NCBI RefSeq assembly: GCF_001314605.1
Contig: NZ_LIHP01000001.1
Span: 372,001 to 436,000 of the forward strand
From: Marinobacter sp. HL-58
GTDB lineage: Bacteria; Pseudomonadota; Gammaproteobacteria; Pseudomonadales; Oleiphilaceae
Direction of reading: 5' to 3'
Length of the DNA stretch: 64,000 nucleotides
Part shown: positions 40,314 to 49,261 of the stretch, in pieces
Layout: each line of letters begins with the position of its first letter
How positions within the stretch are numbered: position 1 is the first letter of the stretch
Program-made: the position numbers and the translations under genes
The notes under the pieces: model-generated
Database searches by the model: none
What the model saw: only the letters and a program-made list of their open reading frames with translations
Told to the model about the DNA's origin: nothing

Positions 40314-40319
40314 TATAAT
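40314..40319 (+). promoter_or_regulatory. Candidate -10 box for yibN-like gene
   Basis: TATAAT in gggtgtgtataatcccgcc, 31 bp upstream of the ATG. The -35 at 17 bp is weak (ttctgt). Confidence 0.4.
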
Positions 40320-40350
40320 CCCGCCACAAACTATTCAGCAAGGTGTTTTC

Positions 40351-40767
40351 ATGGAAAGGGTGTTCGAATTCGCGGTTAACCATTACATTCTGGTGTCTCT
40401 GTTTGTCGCTTTCCTGCTTGCCATACTGGTGCTGGAATCCCGCCGTGGTGGTGCGAAAATCTCGGCGCAGGGGGCAGTCAATCTGATCAACCGCGATGAA
40501 GCTGTTGTTGTCGATATCCGTGACCGTAAGGATTTTAACGAGGGCCGGATTACCGGTGCAATCAATATTCCCCTCAATAGTATCAAAAGCCGCGCCTCGG
40601 AGCTGAAGAAGTTCAAGGACAAGCAGATCATTGTTGCCGACAAGATGGGCCAGCATTCCGCCATGGCCGTCAAGCAGCTGAAGGCTGAAGGTTATAACAA
40701 TGTGGTTCGCCTGAATGGTGGTATTGCCGACTGGAAAGGCAGCAACCTGCCACTGGTGAAAAAGTAA
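40351..40767 (+). CDS. yibN: Rhodanese-like membrane protein (YibN type), active-site Cys absent
   Basis: 138 aa. An N-terminal membrane segment (HYILVSLFVAFLLAILVLE) is followed by a cytoplasmic rhodanese domain (VVDIRDRKDFNEGRITGAINIP, with RLNGGIADWKGSNLPLV at the end). The loop that holds the persulfide Cys in active sulfurtransferases reads IIVADKMGQHSAMA with no Cys, so it is probably not a catalytic sulfurtransferase. The start at 40351 follows AAGGTG; an ATG-like start 14 codons earlier overlaps the -10 box. In Pseudomonas grxC lies between this gene and secB; here it does not. Confidence 0.88.
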   Translation: MERVFEFAVNHYILVSLFVAFLLAILVLESRRGGAKISAQGAVNLINRDEAVVVDIRDRKDFNEGRITGAINIPLNSIKSRASELKKFKDKQIIVADKMGQHSAMAVKQLKAEGYNNVVRLNGGIADWKGSNLPLVKK

Positions 40768-40861
40768 CGGGTTACCCGGGCCTTGAACTGAAGGGTAAAC
40801 TGTCGCACTGTTTCACATCAGCAGGCGGAGCCAGGCATTAAACTGTTCCGGCAGCATTCAA

Positions 40862-40867
40862 TATAAT
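40862..40867 (+). promoter_or_regulatory. Candidate -10 box for secB
   Basis: TATAAT in caatataataatggg, 43 bp upstream of the secB ATG; a loose -35 (ttaaac at 40838-40843) is 18 bp away. Confidence 0.4.
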
Positions 40868-40909
40868 AATGGGCCCTGGTTGCCCCCTTAATCGAAGAAA
40901 GGACTGAAA

Positions 40910-41410
40910 ATGGCTGAAAATGAGCAGGCCGCAGCAGGCAACGAAAACCAGACGCAACCTCAGTTTGCACTTCAGCGTATTTACGTGAAGGACCTGTCGT
41001 TCGAGTCTCCGAACTCACCGACGGTGTTTCAGGATCAGTGGAAGCCCCAGGTGAACCTGGATCTGAATACGTCCCATAACAAGGTCAGCGACAATCAGTA
41101 CGAAGTGGTTCTGTCCCTGACAGTGACGGCGAAAGTCGATGAAAAGGTCGCCTACATCGTCGAGATCCAGCAGGCAGGGGTTTTCCTGGTGAAGGGTATT
41201 GAAGGCCCGCAACTGGGCCAGATGCTGGGTGCCTATTGCCCGAATATCCTGTTCCCATACGCACGCGAAGCGATCGATGGCGTAGTGAACAAGGGCAGCT
41301 TCCCGGCGCTGATGCTGGCACCGGTCAATTTCGATGCCATCTACGCCCAGGCATTGAAGCGAAAGCAGGACGAAGCTGCCGGCGAATCCAAGGAAGAGCA
41401 GACACACTGA
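40910..41410 (+). CDS. secB: Protein-export chaperone SecB
   Basis: 166 aa cytosolic tetrameric chaperone that holds preproteins for SecA. Family blocks are FALQRIYVKDLSFESPNSP, KVAYIVEIQQAGVF and PNILFPYAREAIDGVVNKGSFP. The N-terminus is Gln/Asn-rich (ENEQAAAGNENQTQPQ), a common variable region. Stand-alone promoter and terminator. Confidence 0.97.
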   Translation: MAENEQAAAGNENQTQPQFALQRIYVKDLSFESPNSPTVFQDQWKPQVNLDLNTSHNKVSDNQYEVVLSLTVTAKVDEKVAYIVEIQQAGVFLVKGIEGPQLGQMLGAYCPNILFPYAREAIDGVVNKGSFPALMLAPVNFDAIYAQALKRKQDEAAGESKEEQTH

Positions 41411-41434
41411 TTCTGCTTTTCTCGTACGTTAAAG

Positions 41435-41467
41435 AAACCCCATTCGTGCGCACGCCGGTGGGGTTTT
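41435..41467. terminator. Terminator of secB (possibly bidirectional)
   Basis: AAACCCCA ... TGGGGTTTT stem with a 16-nt loop and a U-run rightward. The leftward reading also ends in T's (complement of the AAA at 41431-41437), so it can end the SBP-like gene from the other side. Confidence 0.75.
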
Positions 41468-41468
41468 C

Positions 41469-42251
41469 CTATTCTGGCCATTCCGACTTGATGCCCTCCT
41501 GGATCATCCTCTGGAACTCTCCACCTGATCGCATTTCTTCAAGTGAATCTGACAGGCAGGGAATATCTCCTTTGCGGGATTCGTGTACCCAGTGATAGAG
41601 CGGAGACTCCAGTAGCGGTTCGCCGATCACCAGTTCCGGATTGTGGTGCTGCGCAGCCAGGGCGTCCCATTCCAGGGTGAGCGCTACATCAATTCGCTGG
41701 CGGTTGAGCAGGCTGACCAGTTGAAAGGTGTCGCTGGTAGCAACCTGTGTGCTGTCTTCCGGTAGAACAGCGGCAATCATTCGGTAGCCATTTAGGAAGC
41801 CAATACGTTGCCCGGTCAGCCCGGCGAACGCTTCGGCGGATTCTTTGTTGCGAAACAGGGGTACCAGCCTGGCGTCTGCAATAGCAACATCAAGTCGAAG
41901 CAGGGGGGCATTTTCCTTTACGGCCATGGGGATGCGTGCCAGTTCGCCGTCAGACTGGCTTTTCTCTGCCATCATCACGGCACGCGCCGCAGGAACGTCA
42001 AGATAACTGATGTTGAGGTCGCAGCTCTCATAGAGGCGTCTGACAAATTTTTTACCAATGCCGACAGACACTTCGGAGGTAGTAGAGGGTGTGGTTATAA
42101 CCCTGGTGTGGGTATCCTTTCCGTCAGTGTCGCTATTTTCCGCATTGGCTTTCCCCAAAAACAGTAACAGCAGCGTGCCAAAGATAGCGGTCTTCGCCGC
42201 TTTGCCCCGACAATCAAGCCCCTTCAAAATCAAACTGCCTCCATGCTTCAT
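41469..42251 (-). CDS. Orphan periplasmic binding protein-like (family 3) protein
   Basis: About 260 aa. A hydrophobic signal ([18 protein letters not shown]) is followed by a PBPb-like domain: [39 protein letters not shown] resembles the ER..A......DGE signature of transporter-like substrate-binding proteins. No permease or ATPase is near, so it may be a sensory or accessory binding protein; ligand unknown. The start is uncertain: ATG at 42251 overlaps trmL by 38 bp, and in-frame TTG codons at 42233 or 42227 after GGAGG would give a better signal peptide. Confidence 0.75.
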   Translation of the reverse strand: MKHGGSLILKGLDCRGKAAKTAIFGTLLLLFLGKANAENSDTDGKDTHTRVITTPSTTSEVSVGIGKKFVRRLYESCDLNISYLDVPAARAVMMAEKSQSDGELARIPMAVKENAPLLRLDVAIADARLVPLFRNKESAEAFAGLTGQRIGFLNGYRMIAAVLPEDSTQVATSDTFQLVSLLNRQRIDVALTLEWDALAAQHHNPELVIGEPLLESPLYHWVHESRKGDIPCLSDSLEEMRSGGEFQRMIQEGIKSEWPE

Positions 42252-42675
42252 AGACCACCAGAGCAACCGTATTTGACAGGTTAAGGCTGCGGCTTTCCGG
42301 GCGCATTGGCACTCTCAGGCAATGCGCTTCCGGAAGTGCCTGGCGAATGGCCGATGGCAGGCCCCGGGTTTCCGGGCCAAACATCAGGTAATCGCCGTGC
42401 TGGTATGTCACTTCATGATAGCCACGGGAGCCCTTGGTGGTCAGCCCGAACAGGCGCGATGGCCGTTCGCTGTCCAGAAAGCTCTGGTAGTCCGGGTGAA
42501 CCGTGACCGTTGCATACTCACTGTAGTCCAGGCCGGCCCGCCGCATCTGTTTGTCTTCCAGGGTGAACCCCAGGGGTTCAATCAGGTGCAGGCGGCAGCC
42601 GGTGTTGGCGCAGAGCCTGATAATGTTGCCAGTATTTGGTGGTATTTCAGGTTCGTACAGCACCACATTCAGCAT
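42214..42675 (-). CDS. trmL: tRNA (cytidine/uridine-34 2'-O)-methyltransferase
   Basis: 153 aa SPOUT methyltransferase. SAM-knot motifs are [11 protein letters not shown] (near 98) and [19 protein letters not shown] at the C-terminus; start [21 protein letters not shown]. It methylates the wobble ribose of tRNA-Leu isoacceptors. The frame is open further upstream, but that part overlaps the thiolase gene. It lies 7 bp after the thiolase, and downstream of secB as in Pseudomonas. Confidence 0.95.
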   Translation of the reverse strand: MLNVVLYEPEIPPNTGNIIRLCANTGCRLHLIEPLGFTLEDKQMRRAGLDYSEYATVTVHPDYQSFLDSERPSRLFGLTTKGSRGYHEVTYQHGDYLMFGPETRGLPSAIRQALPEAHCLRVPMRPESRSLNLSNTVALVVYEAWRQFDFEGA

Positions 42676-42682
42676 TGGATGA

Positions 42683-43861
42683 TCATCGCTCCACAGCGAG
42701 GGCCACACCCATGCCGCCGCCAATACAGAGCGTCGCCAGCCCCTTCTTGACATCCCGGCGGGCCATCTCATGCAGCAGGCTGACCAGAATCCGGCATCCG
42801 GATGCCCCGATCGGATGGCCCAGTGCAATGGCACCACCATTGACGTTGACCTTTGCCGTATCCCAGCCGAGATCCCGGTTAACGGAAATGGCCTGGGCCG
42901 CAAAGGCCTCGTTGGCTTCCACCAGGTCCAGATCGTCAATCGACCAGCCGGCCAGCTTCAGGCAGCGCTGACTGGCGGGGATCGGGCCGGTACCCATAAT
43001 GGTGGGGTCTACACCGGCACTGGCATGGGCCCGGATGGTGGCCAAAGGCGTCAGGCCCAGTTCCCTGGCTTTATCGGCGCTGCATACGATCACTGCCGCG
43101 GCGCCATCGTTCAGGGAAGACGCATTTCCTGCGGTGACAGTTCCATCCTTTTTGAACGCCGGGCGAAGTTTTGCCAGGCCCTCAGCGGTGACACCGGCCC
43201 GGGGGTTCTCGTCCTTGTCCACCACCAGTGGGTCACCCTTGCGCTGGGGAATGGTCACAGGAACAATCTGGCTGTCGAAATACCCGGCGTCCATGGCGGC
43301 TACGGCCTTTTGCTGGGAAGCAGCCGCAAACTGGTCCTGCTCTTCCCGGGAGATGCCGTACTTTTCCACGATGTTTTCCGCAGTCACGCCCATGTGGTAG
43401 TCGTTGAAGGCGTCCCACAGGCCGTCGGAAATCATGGTGTCCACCATGTTCCAGTTACCCATGCGCTGGCCATTACGGCTGTTCGGGAGCACGTGGGGTG
43501 CCTGGCTCATGCTTTCCTGGCCGCCGGCGATCATCAGTTCGGCGTCGCCGCAACGGATGGCCTGAACCGCCATATGTACCGCCTTGAGCCCGGAGCCGCA
43601 GACCTTGTTGATGGTCATGGCCGGTACGGATGCCGGAATGCCGGCGTTAATGGACGCCTGGCGTGCAGGGTTCTGGCCGCAGCCGGCTGTCAGCACCTGG
43701 CCAAGAACCACTTCATTGACCTGGTCAGCGGCAACACCGGATTCCTCGAGCAGGGCTTTGATAACAGCGCTGCCAAGCTGGTCGGCGCGAAGGCTGGATA
43801 GCCCGCCGCCGAAGCTGCCGACGGCGGTACGTTTGGCGGCTACGATAACAACATCACGCAT
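42683..43861 (-). CDS. Acetyl-CoA C-acetyltransferase (thiolase II)
   Basis: 392 aa biosynthetic-type thiolase. Acyl-enzyme Cys88 in [11 protein letters not shown], His349 in [10 protein letters not shown], and second active-site Cys379 in [14 protein letters not shown]. Condenses or cleaves acetoacetyl-CoA. It could act in polyhydroxybutyrate synthesis, ketone-body use or ketogenic amino acid degradation; no phaB/phaC or CoA-transferase lies nearby to decide between AtoB and PhaA. Confidence 0.95.
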   Translation of the reverse strand: MRDVVIVAAKRTAVGSFGGGLSSLRADQLGSAVIKALLEESGVAADQVNEVVLGQVLTAGCGQNPARQASINAGIPASVPAMTINKVCGSGLKAVHMAVQAIRCGDAELMIAGGQESMSQAPHVLPNSRNGQRMGNWNMVDTMISDGLWDAFNDYHMGVTAENIVEKYGISREEQDQFAAASQQKAVAAMDAGYFDSQIVPVTIPQRKGDPLVVDKDENPRAGVTAEGLAKLRPAFKKDGTVTAGNASSLNDGAAAVIVCSADKARELGLTPLATIRAHASAGVDPTIMGTGPIPASQRCLKLAGWSIDDLDLVEANEAFAAQAISVNRDLGWDTAKVNVNGGAIALGHPIGASGCRILVSLLHEMARRDVKKGLATLCIGGGMGVALAVER

Positions 43862-43951
43862 GGGTTTTCTCCGGTTCTCGGGCAGGATTTGAAAGCTGTA
43901 TACATTGTATCGGAAAGCCGGAATGGGCCAAAGCAGGCAATTGTAATCTGC

Positions 43952-44698
43952 CTACATATCAAGGCTGCGGCCACCGTCCACCGCCAGGATCTGGCCGGTG
44001 ACAAAAGGCGCATCACAGAGCAGAAAGGCAATGGCGCCGGCAATGTCTTCCGGTGCACCGGTGCGGGCCAGCGGGGTCCGGGCCAGTATGCTTTGCTGAT
44101 ATCGCTCATCAACCGCTGCATCGCCTTCGGGCCAGAGGATGGCGCCCGGAGACACGCCGTTAACCCTGACTTCCGGAGCCAGGTCTTTTGCCCAGGACAG
44201 GGTCAGTGACGCCAGGCCGGACTTGCTGGCGCAATACAGGGGATGGTCTGCCAGTGGGCGCTGGCTGTAGATATCAATCAGGTTAACGATGGCGCCCCGG
44301 GACTGTTGCAGCGCCGGCAGGCAGGCCTTGCCCAGAAAGAAAGGGGCCCGCAGGTTGGTGTTCATGATGGCATCCCAGTCATCCGGGCTGGCCCGGGTTG
44401 TGGGGTTGGGATAGAAAACAGAGGCATTGTTGACCAGTCCGTCCAGCCGGCCCCAGGCATCTATGGCTTCGGCAGCCAGCGTCTCTGCCTGCCCTGGCTC
44501 GGCAAGATCAGCCCCGAAGGTAACGGCGGAATCTTCCCTGATGGTGTTCAGCTCTTCGCGGAGCGCATGGGCCTGATCTGCACGGGAACGGTAGTGAATG
44601 ACGATGTTCCAGCCGCGCTGGTGGAGGTGCCGCGCTGTGTGGGCTCCGAGGCGGTGGGCAGCTCCTGTAATCAGTACAACGGGGGTTGGTGACGCCAT
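43952..44698 (-). CDS. Pteridine reductase-like short-chain dehydrogenase (FolM type)
   Basis: 248 aa SDR. The nucleotide-binding motif VVLITGAAHRLGAHTARHLHQRG and the following IHYRSR (Arg, NADPH preference) match pteridine reductases/FolM; the catalytic YCASKSGLASL has the Tyr-X3-Lys; the C-terminal GAILWPEGD and ILARTPLARTGAPEDIAGAI fit the family. Probably reduces dihydromonapterin or dihydrobiopterin. ATG at 44698 preferred over an upstream GTG. 14 bp after cca. Confidence 0.85.
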   Translation of the reverse strand: MASPTPVVLITGAAHRLGAHTARHLHQRGWNIVIHYRSRADQAHALREELNTIREDSAVTFGADLAEPGQAETLAAEAIDAWGRLDGLVNNASVFYPNPTTRASPDDWDAIMNTNLRAPFFLGKACLPALQQSRGAIVNLIDIYSQRPLADHPLYCASKSGLASLTLSWAKDLAPEVRVNGVSPGAILWPEGDAAVDERYQQSILARTPLARTGAPEDIAGAIAFLLCDAPFVTGQILAVDGGRSLDM

Positions 44699-44712
44699 AG
44701 TGTGTCTCACTT

Positions 44713-45816
44713 TTACTGGTGGGCCGCTGAAATACGCCGCAAACGCTCATTCTGGATTGCCCGGCCCAGGTCTTTTCCCTGGTACCCCTGTGCCATCAGT
44801 TCCCGCGGCTGAACACCCGTCGCAGCCTGCTGTGCCGATTCCAGCCAGCCCAGCTTGTGCTGTTCGGTATCGGGCAGGGCGCAGCTCAGGACCTGTAGCA
44901 ATTCAGTGAATCGGTCCTCACGGCGCCACACGTCGGCTTCGTCCAGTACCGCGAGCAGTGCGTCAGCCTGATGGCAGGGCATGGATCGGATCGTCGGGAT
45001 AAGGCTGGTGGTGAGCCGGGCCAGGTTCTGGCAGTCGTTCGGGGCCTTGAGCTCCGCTGCCCGTTGACGGGCAGCGGCTGGCGTCAGCGGGCACATCAGT
45101 GCTGCAAACCGGATACTGGTCGTGCCCTTGTTGATATGGGTACACCGCAACGCTGACATCGCGGCTGCAAAGGCGTCATCCTGTTCCAGTTCCGGAATGA
45201 TGGTCGCCAGTGCCCCGCAGTCCCGAAGAATCTGGAAGAAGATACCGGGTTCGTTTTCATGCAGCGCCCGCTGGATTTCCTGCCAGACCCGTTCCGGTAC
45301 CAGGTGCTCCACTTCCCCCTCATTGACCATTTTCCGCATCAGGGACATGGTTGTTTCCGCCACCGTAAAACCGAGGGGGTGCAGGCGGGCCGCGAATCGG
45401 GCGGTGCGAAGAATCCGCAGCGGGTCCTCGGCAAAGGCTTCAGACACATGGCGCAGGCTGCGGGCCTGGATATCTTTGCTGCCGCCAAAGGGATCCACCA
45501 GTTCACCGTCGGTGGTTTTCGCCATGGCATTGATGGTCAGATCCCGCCGTCTGAGGTCGTCTTCCAGGGTAACGTCCGGGGCGCTGTAGACAGCAAAACC
45601 ATGATAGCCCCGGCCCTGTTTCCGCTCCGTGCGTGCCAGGGCATATTCTTCCCCGGTTTTCGGGTGCAGGAATACCGGGAAGTCCGCACCTACCTGTTTG
45701 AATCCCTGTCGGAGCATGTCATCCGGTGTCGCGCCGGTGACCACCCAGTCCCGGTCTTTCACCGGCAGGCCAAGAAGTTCATCGCGTACTGCGCCGCCAA
45801 CCAGGTAGATGTTCAT
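44713..45816 (-). CDS. cca: CCA tRNA nucleotidyltransferase
   Basis: 367 aa class II nucleotidyltransferase adding or repairing 3' CCA. The catalytic motif is YLVGGAVRDELLGLPVKDRDWVVTG with metal Asp21 and Asp23; DLTINAMA and the RRTARFAARL-type element (ILRTARFAARLHPLGF) follow. It is shorter than E. coli Cca (412 aa) and shows no C-terminal HD phosphohydrolase motif, so it is probably the nucleotidyltransferase-only form used in Pseudomonas-like bacteria. Confidence 0.94.
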   Translation of the reverse strand: MNIYLVGGAVRDELLGLPVKDRDWVVTGATPDDMLRQGFKQVGADFPVFLHPKTGEEYALARTERKQGRGYHGFAVYSAPDVTLEDDLRRRDLTINAMAKTTDGELVDPFGGSKDIQARSLRHVSEAFAEDPLRILRTARFAARLHPLGFTVAETTMSLMRKMVNEGEVEHLVPERVWQEIQRALHENEPGIFFQILRDCGALATIIPELEQDDAFAAAMSALRCTHINKGTTSIRFAALMCPLTPAAARQRAAELKAPNDCQNLARLTTSLIPTIRSMPCHQADALLAVLDEADVWRREDRFTELLQVLSCALPDTEQHKLGWLESAQQAATGVQPRELMAQGYQGKDLGRAIQNERLRRISAAHQ

Positions 45817-45896
45817 GGGCCAGGTATTACTCCTTCAGGGACGTTGCAGAGGGGATTATCAGGGTAAGCCCCGGAACTGGCAAACCGCACAGCCAT

Positions 45897-45922
45897 AAAA
45901 AAGCCCGGCGTATTGCCGGGCT
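45897..45922 (-). terminator. Terminator of the TraF-like gene
   Basis: AGCCCGGC / GCCGGGCT stem with 5-nt loop gtatt. On the leftward strand it is followed by a run of six U's (complement of 45897-45902). Located 27 bp after the stop codon. Confidence 0.85.
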
Positions 45923-45948
45923 CATTCAGAACGACTTCAGGTTCCGGG

Positions 45949-47241
45949 TCAGAAGGCAGCGCCAAGCTCGATGGCAGCGCCAACGTCCGCGTCGCTTACC
46001 AGTGCGCCGATGTCGAGCCGGGCACCGAACGGCGACAGGCCAATACCGGCGGTAAACTGGGTGTCTTCCTCGATACCGTCGTTATCATCGTTGCTGGCCA
46101 GGTTCTGGCGCACACCCACGCGAAGCTGGGCGTAACGGAAGGCATCGAATTCCGCACCAAGGGCAAGCCACTGGGTATCATCCTCGTAGCCAAAGGCTTC
46201 TTTCTTGGTCAGGTCCATTTCCGCGGTCACCACATGGAAGTCGCCTTTGTGGGCGATGCCGGCGGTGACCATCGGGTCCAGTTCCAGCGTTCGCTCTTCT
46301 TCATCTATGCGGTTTGCGGCAGAGTCCAATTCCATGGGGATAAGATGTTTGACCGCAACCCCTGCATTCCATTGATGTTGCTCTCCAAAAGCGTAAGCCG
46401 CACCTATGTCCAGGTTGAAGCCGCTTTTATCAGTTTCATAGTTATCATCGTCAGACTCATCGTCTTCGAAGTCGGCAATGCTTTCCGTATATTGGAAAGT
46501 TCGGAGTTGCATGTATTTTGGGGAGATGCCCAGCAAGAGGCTACTGCCATTTTCCAACTCGAATGCACGGGCGAAACTGATGCCTGCTTCGGCTACTGCT
46601 GATGCCAGAACACGACCTCTGGATTCCAGGTTGTCTAGGTCAGTGTCTTCCGGGTCTATTGATCCATCGACGATACTCTGAAGAGTGCTTTCATCATCAT
46701 TGTCAAATTCGCCACGCACTGTGGCTGTTAGGTTACCGTTGGTAAAGAATCCGACAGATAGAGAAGGGCTTGGAACAGCAATCGCAAGCCCTAGCCCTGC
46801 ATTAACACGAATAGTGTCTTCGTCGAATCCCCTTAATTGGCCGAGCAGATCGTTGGCAATATCACGGGCTTCGTTTTGCAGCTGGGAAGCCTCTGCAGGG
46901 TCACTCCCTTCTATTGCATTGATTTGCAAAGATAAGTCATCAAACCGGTCAATTGTGTCCTGAATATCATCAATCTGGTCAATGGTTTCCTCTTCGTCAG
47001 CAAAGCGTGCATTGACGGAAGGCAGAATAAGGCCAAAGTCGTCGGACCATTCGTGGTGTTCTGCTGCCATCATGGCCGGGTTGGAGGCGCCTGCCGCTGC
47101 CGGATGAGCAATGGCGACACCGGTGCCACCCATGGCAAAGGAACGCGACGACATAAACGTTTGCGGGCTGGCCAGGGCAGAAGTGGTTGCGATGGAGAGG
47201 CCGATGGCCAGAGAAAGCTTGGTCAGACGGTTTTCGGTCAT
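45949..47241 (-). CDS. traF: TraF-like outer-membrane beta-barrel protein (TraF_2 family)
   Basis: 430 aa. Signal peptide ending SALASPQ, then FMSSRSFAMGGTGVAIAHPAAAGASNPAMMA, the start of the conjugal-transfer TraF_2 (PF13729) / FadL-like barrel group. The rest is beta-rich and very acidic (DDESDDDNYETD), ending with an aromatic residue (IELGAAF) as expected for an outer-membrane barrel. No other conjugation gene is present, so the TraF name reflects the domain only; it is a chromosomal OMP of unknown role. Middle part (about residues 75-180) has lower GC than neighbours. Confidence 0.75.
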   Translation of the reverse strand: MTENRLTKLSLAIGLSIATTSALASPQTFMSSRSFAMGGTGVAIAHPAAAGASNPAMMAAEHHEWSDDFGLILPSVNARFADEEETIDQIDDIQDTIDRFDDLSLQINAIEGSDPAEASQLQNEARDIANDLLGQLRGFDEDTIRVNAGLGLAIAVPSPSLSVGFFTNGNLTATVRGEFDNDDESTLQSIVDGSIDPEDTDLDNLESRGRVLASAVAEAGISFARAFELENGSSLLLGISPKYMQLRTFQYTESIADFEDDESDDDNYETDKSGFNLDIGAAYAFGEQHQWNAGVAVKHLIPMELDSAANRIDEEERTLELDPMVTAGIAHKGDFHVVTAEMDLTKKEAFGYEDDTQWLALGAEFDAFRYAQLRVGVRQNLASNDDNDGIEEDTQFTAGIGLSPFGARLDIGALVSDADVGAAIELGAAF

Positions 47242-47442
47242 GATGGATCCTGATAATGCATTTGTATTGTCGGTTATGAGATTACGCAGAGTTAAGACTA
47301 ATCCAGTTGCTGCGCTGACACACAGGTGATGCGGTAACGGTTTGTTTTCCTAATGTAAATGGCGGAGGTTTTTTGCCGCTCTGGCGGGATGAAACCGGTG
47401 GTATCGGGTGCGGTGTTATGAATTTCAGCCAGTTACAAAGGT

Positions 47443-47458
47443 TGGCGCGAATTTTTCA
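47443..47458 (+). promoter_or_regulatory. Weak sigma-54-like site upstream of flgP
   Basis: TGGCGCGAATTTTTCA resembles TGGCACG-N4-TTGCW, with the invariant -12 GC changed to TC. It lies 38 bp before the flgP start. Flagellar outer genes are sigma-54 dependent in Vibrio, which makes the position sensible, but the mismatch is at a critical base. The rest of 47242-47495 shows nothing I recognise. Confidence 0.3.
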
Positions 47459-47495
47459 TAGAGGCTTTGAACTGACGTATTTTCGGAGAATCGAC

Positions 47496-48038
47496 ATGAC
47501 CCTGCGGTGGATACTGATACCTGCGCTGGTGGTGGCAACAATTGGCTGTGCCCCGATCGGGCAAAACCGGAACACCGGTGACTCACGGGAACAGGCCGAG
47601 CTGGATCCGATCACGGTGAGGGTCAGCGGGTTCGGGACCTATGAAGAGGTGTCGAAGGATCGCCTCAATACCCGCAAGCGCCTCCTGGCCCGCCGGGCAT
47701 CCCAGCTGGACGCCTACCGCAACCTTGCAGAGCGGGTGTATGGCACGGTGATCTATGGCAGCTCCACGGTGAACGATTTCGTACTGCAGAACGATATGTT
47801 CCGCACCTATGTGGACAGCTACATTCGCGGTGCCAAGATGGTTGCTGTAAATGAACATAGCGATGGCGTGGTGGAAACCGTCATGGAACTGAAGCTGGAG
47901 CCCAGATTCCGCGCCTGTGTATCCCGGGTATCCGACCGTGAAGTCCAGGATCTGTGCCCGATTCCCATGCCAAGGGGGAACGACAGCGCCGGTGATGTGC
48001 AGAGCCGCGGTGTGGACTCCCTTTACTACCTTGATTGA
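47496..48038 (+). CDS. flgP: Flagellar outer-membrane lipoprotein FlgP-like (LPP20)
   Basis: 180 aa. Lipobox ATIGC (Cys18) after RWILIPALVV; the LPP20 domain follows (TRKRLLARRASQLDAYRNLAERVYGTVIYGSSTVND). In Vibrio and Campylobacter FlgP forms a ring around the basal body at the outer membrane and is needed for motility. The frame extends 41 codons upstream, but that lacks a lipoprotein signal. Followed after 14 bp by flgT. flgO is not in the window. Confidence 0.85.
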   Translation: MTLRWILIPALVVATIGCAPIGQNRNTGDSREQAELDPITVRVSGFGTYEEVSKDRLNTRKRLLARRASQLDAYRNLAERVYGTVIYGSSTVNDFVLQNDMFRTYVDSYIRGAKMVAVNEHSDGVVETVMELKLEPRFRACVSRVSDREVQDLCPIPMPRGNDSAGDVQSRGVDSLYYLD

Positions 48039-48052
48039 GAGACACATTCTTC

Positions 48053-49243
48053 ATGAAGCTGGCGATTCTGGTTATTACAGCGCTGTTGTTCGCGGCCAAT
48101 GTTCAGGCTGTTGTGCTGGAAGGTGTCGGGCACGCCACCATCCATAACGATGATCTGGACAGTGCCCGTCAGGAAGCCAGAAAAGCTGCATTGCGGGATG
48201 TATCGCTGCAGTATGAAGCGAAAATCAGCAGCCGTGACACCATGGAAGACGGTGTGGTTACCGAGTCCCGCCTTCAGGTGGCATCGTCTTCCAGGGCCCG
48301 GTCGGTAAAAGTGGTGGACGAATATCGCCGTGGCAATCTGCTGCGGATTACCGTGCGGGCGGATATGTCCGAAAGCGGCAGCTGTCAGGCCGGAGATGCC
48401 GCCGGCCTGAAAAAACGTGTGGCCGTGACAGGATTTCCGATGGTGTACCCGGACCAGGCCCGGATTGGCCGCATTGATGACGCCGGCGAAATCTTGCCGC
48501 AATTGTTGCAGGCGGATCTCAGGGAAAGTGGTGACCTCCAGGTGTTCGGCGCCACGACCCAGCGCCTGTTCAGTGATCTTCTGAACGCGCCAACACAGCA
48601 GAAATTCAACAATCGCCTCACCAACGTGATTGAGGTGGCGCGGGAGCTGGGCGTGCAGTTTGTAGTCGCCGGTGTGATCCGTGATGTGGGGGTATCGGAC
48701 CCGGATGCCTGGGGCAGTTCAGTTATCAAGCGCATGCAGCGAGGCATAGGGGCGGTGAACCAGAACCGCCGGTTTGTGGCGGATCTTATGGTCTATGATG
48801 GGTTCAGTGGTGCCCCGGTATACCAGGAGCGTTTTGCCACGGAAGCGCAATGGGATGCCGGCCCTGGCTCCTCTGACGGCTTTGGTTCCGCCGGCTTCCA
48901 GGAAACCCGTTATGGCCGAGCCGTCAAAGGTCTGATGGGGGATATGGCGTCTGCGGTAAACAATGCCCTGGCATGCCAGCCATTCATTACCCGGGTCACC
49001 CGTGTGGACGGTCGCAAGGTAATACTCGACTCCGGAGCCACGGCGGGATTAAGGCCAGGTGATGAACTGAAACTCTATCGCAGTGCCAGCTTCTTCGATT
49101 CGCCGGGGGCGACCCCGGAGCTGCAGGACAGCCGCACGACCATGACCGTGAACAACGTCCATCCGGAATTCAGCAATGGCGAAATTCCGGTTTCTGGCGG
49201 GCAGATCAATATTCAGCGGGATGATGTGGCCATCGTCTGGTAG
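48053..49243 (+). CDS. flgT: Flagellar H-ring protein FlgT
   Basis: 396 aa. Signal peptide MKLAILVITALLFAANVQA, then the N-terminal domain (VVLEGVGHATIHNDDLDSARQEARKAALRDVSLQYEA), a middle domain with KKRVAVTGFPMVYPDQARIGRIDDAG and a C-terminal SH3-like domain (GRKVILDSGATAGLRPGDELKLYR). In Vibrio, FlgT builds the H ring around the LP ring of sodium-driven motors, so a similar motor is suggested. Start at the ATG 48053 rather than an upstream TTG, because the signal peptide begins there. Confidence 0.9.
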   Translation: MKLAILVITALLFAANVQAVVLEGVGHATIHNDDLDSARQEARKAALRDVSLQYEAKISSRDTMEDGVVTESRLQVASSSRARSVKVVDEYRRGNLLRITVRADMSESGSCQAGDAAGLKKRVAVTGFPMVYPDQARIGRIDDAGEILPQLLQADLRESGDLQVFGATTQRLFSDLLNAPTQQKFNNRLTNVIEVARELGVQFVVAGVIRDVGVSDPDAWGSSVIKRMQRGIGAVNQNRRFVADLMVYDGFSGAPVYQERFATEAQWDAGPGSSDGFGSAGFQETRYGRAVKGLMGDMASAVNNALACQPFITRVTRVDGRKVILDSGATAGLRPGDELKLYRSASFFDSPGATPELQDSRTTMTVNNVHPEFSNGEIPVSGGQINIQRDDVAIVW

Positions 49244-49261
49244 AGATTCCGGCCACTGCTT

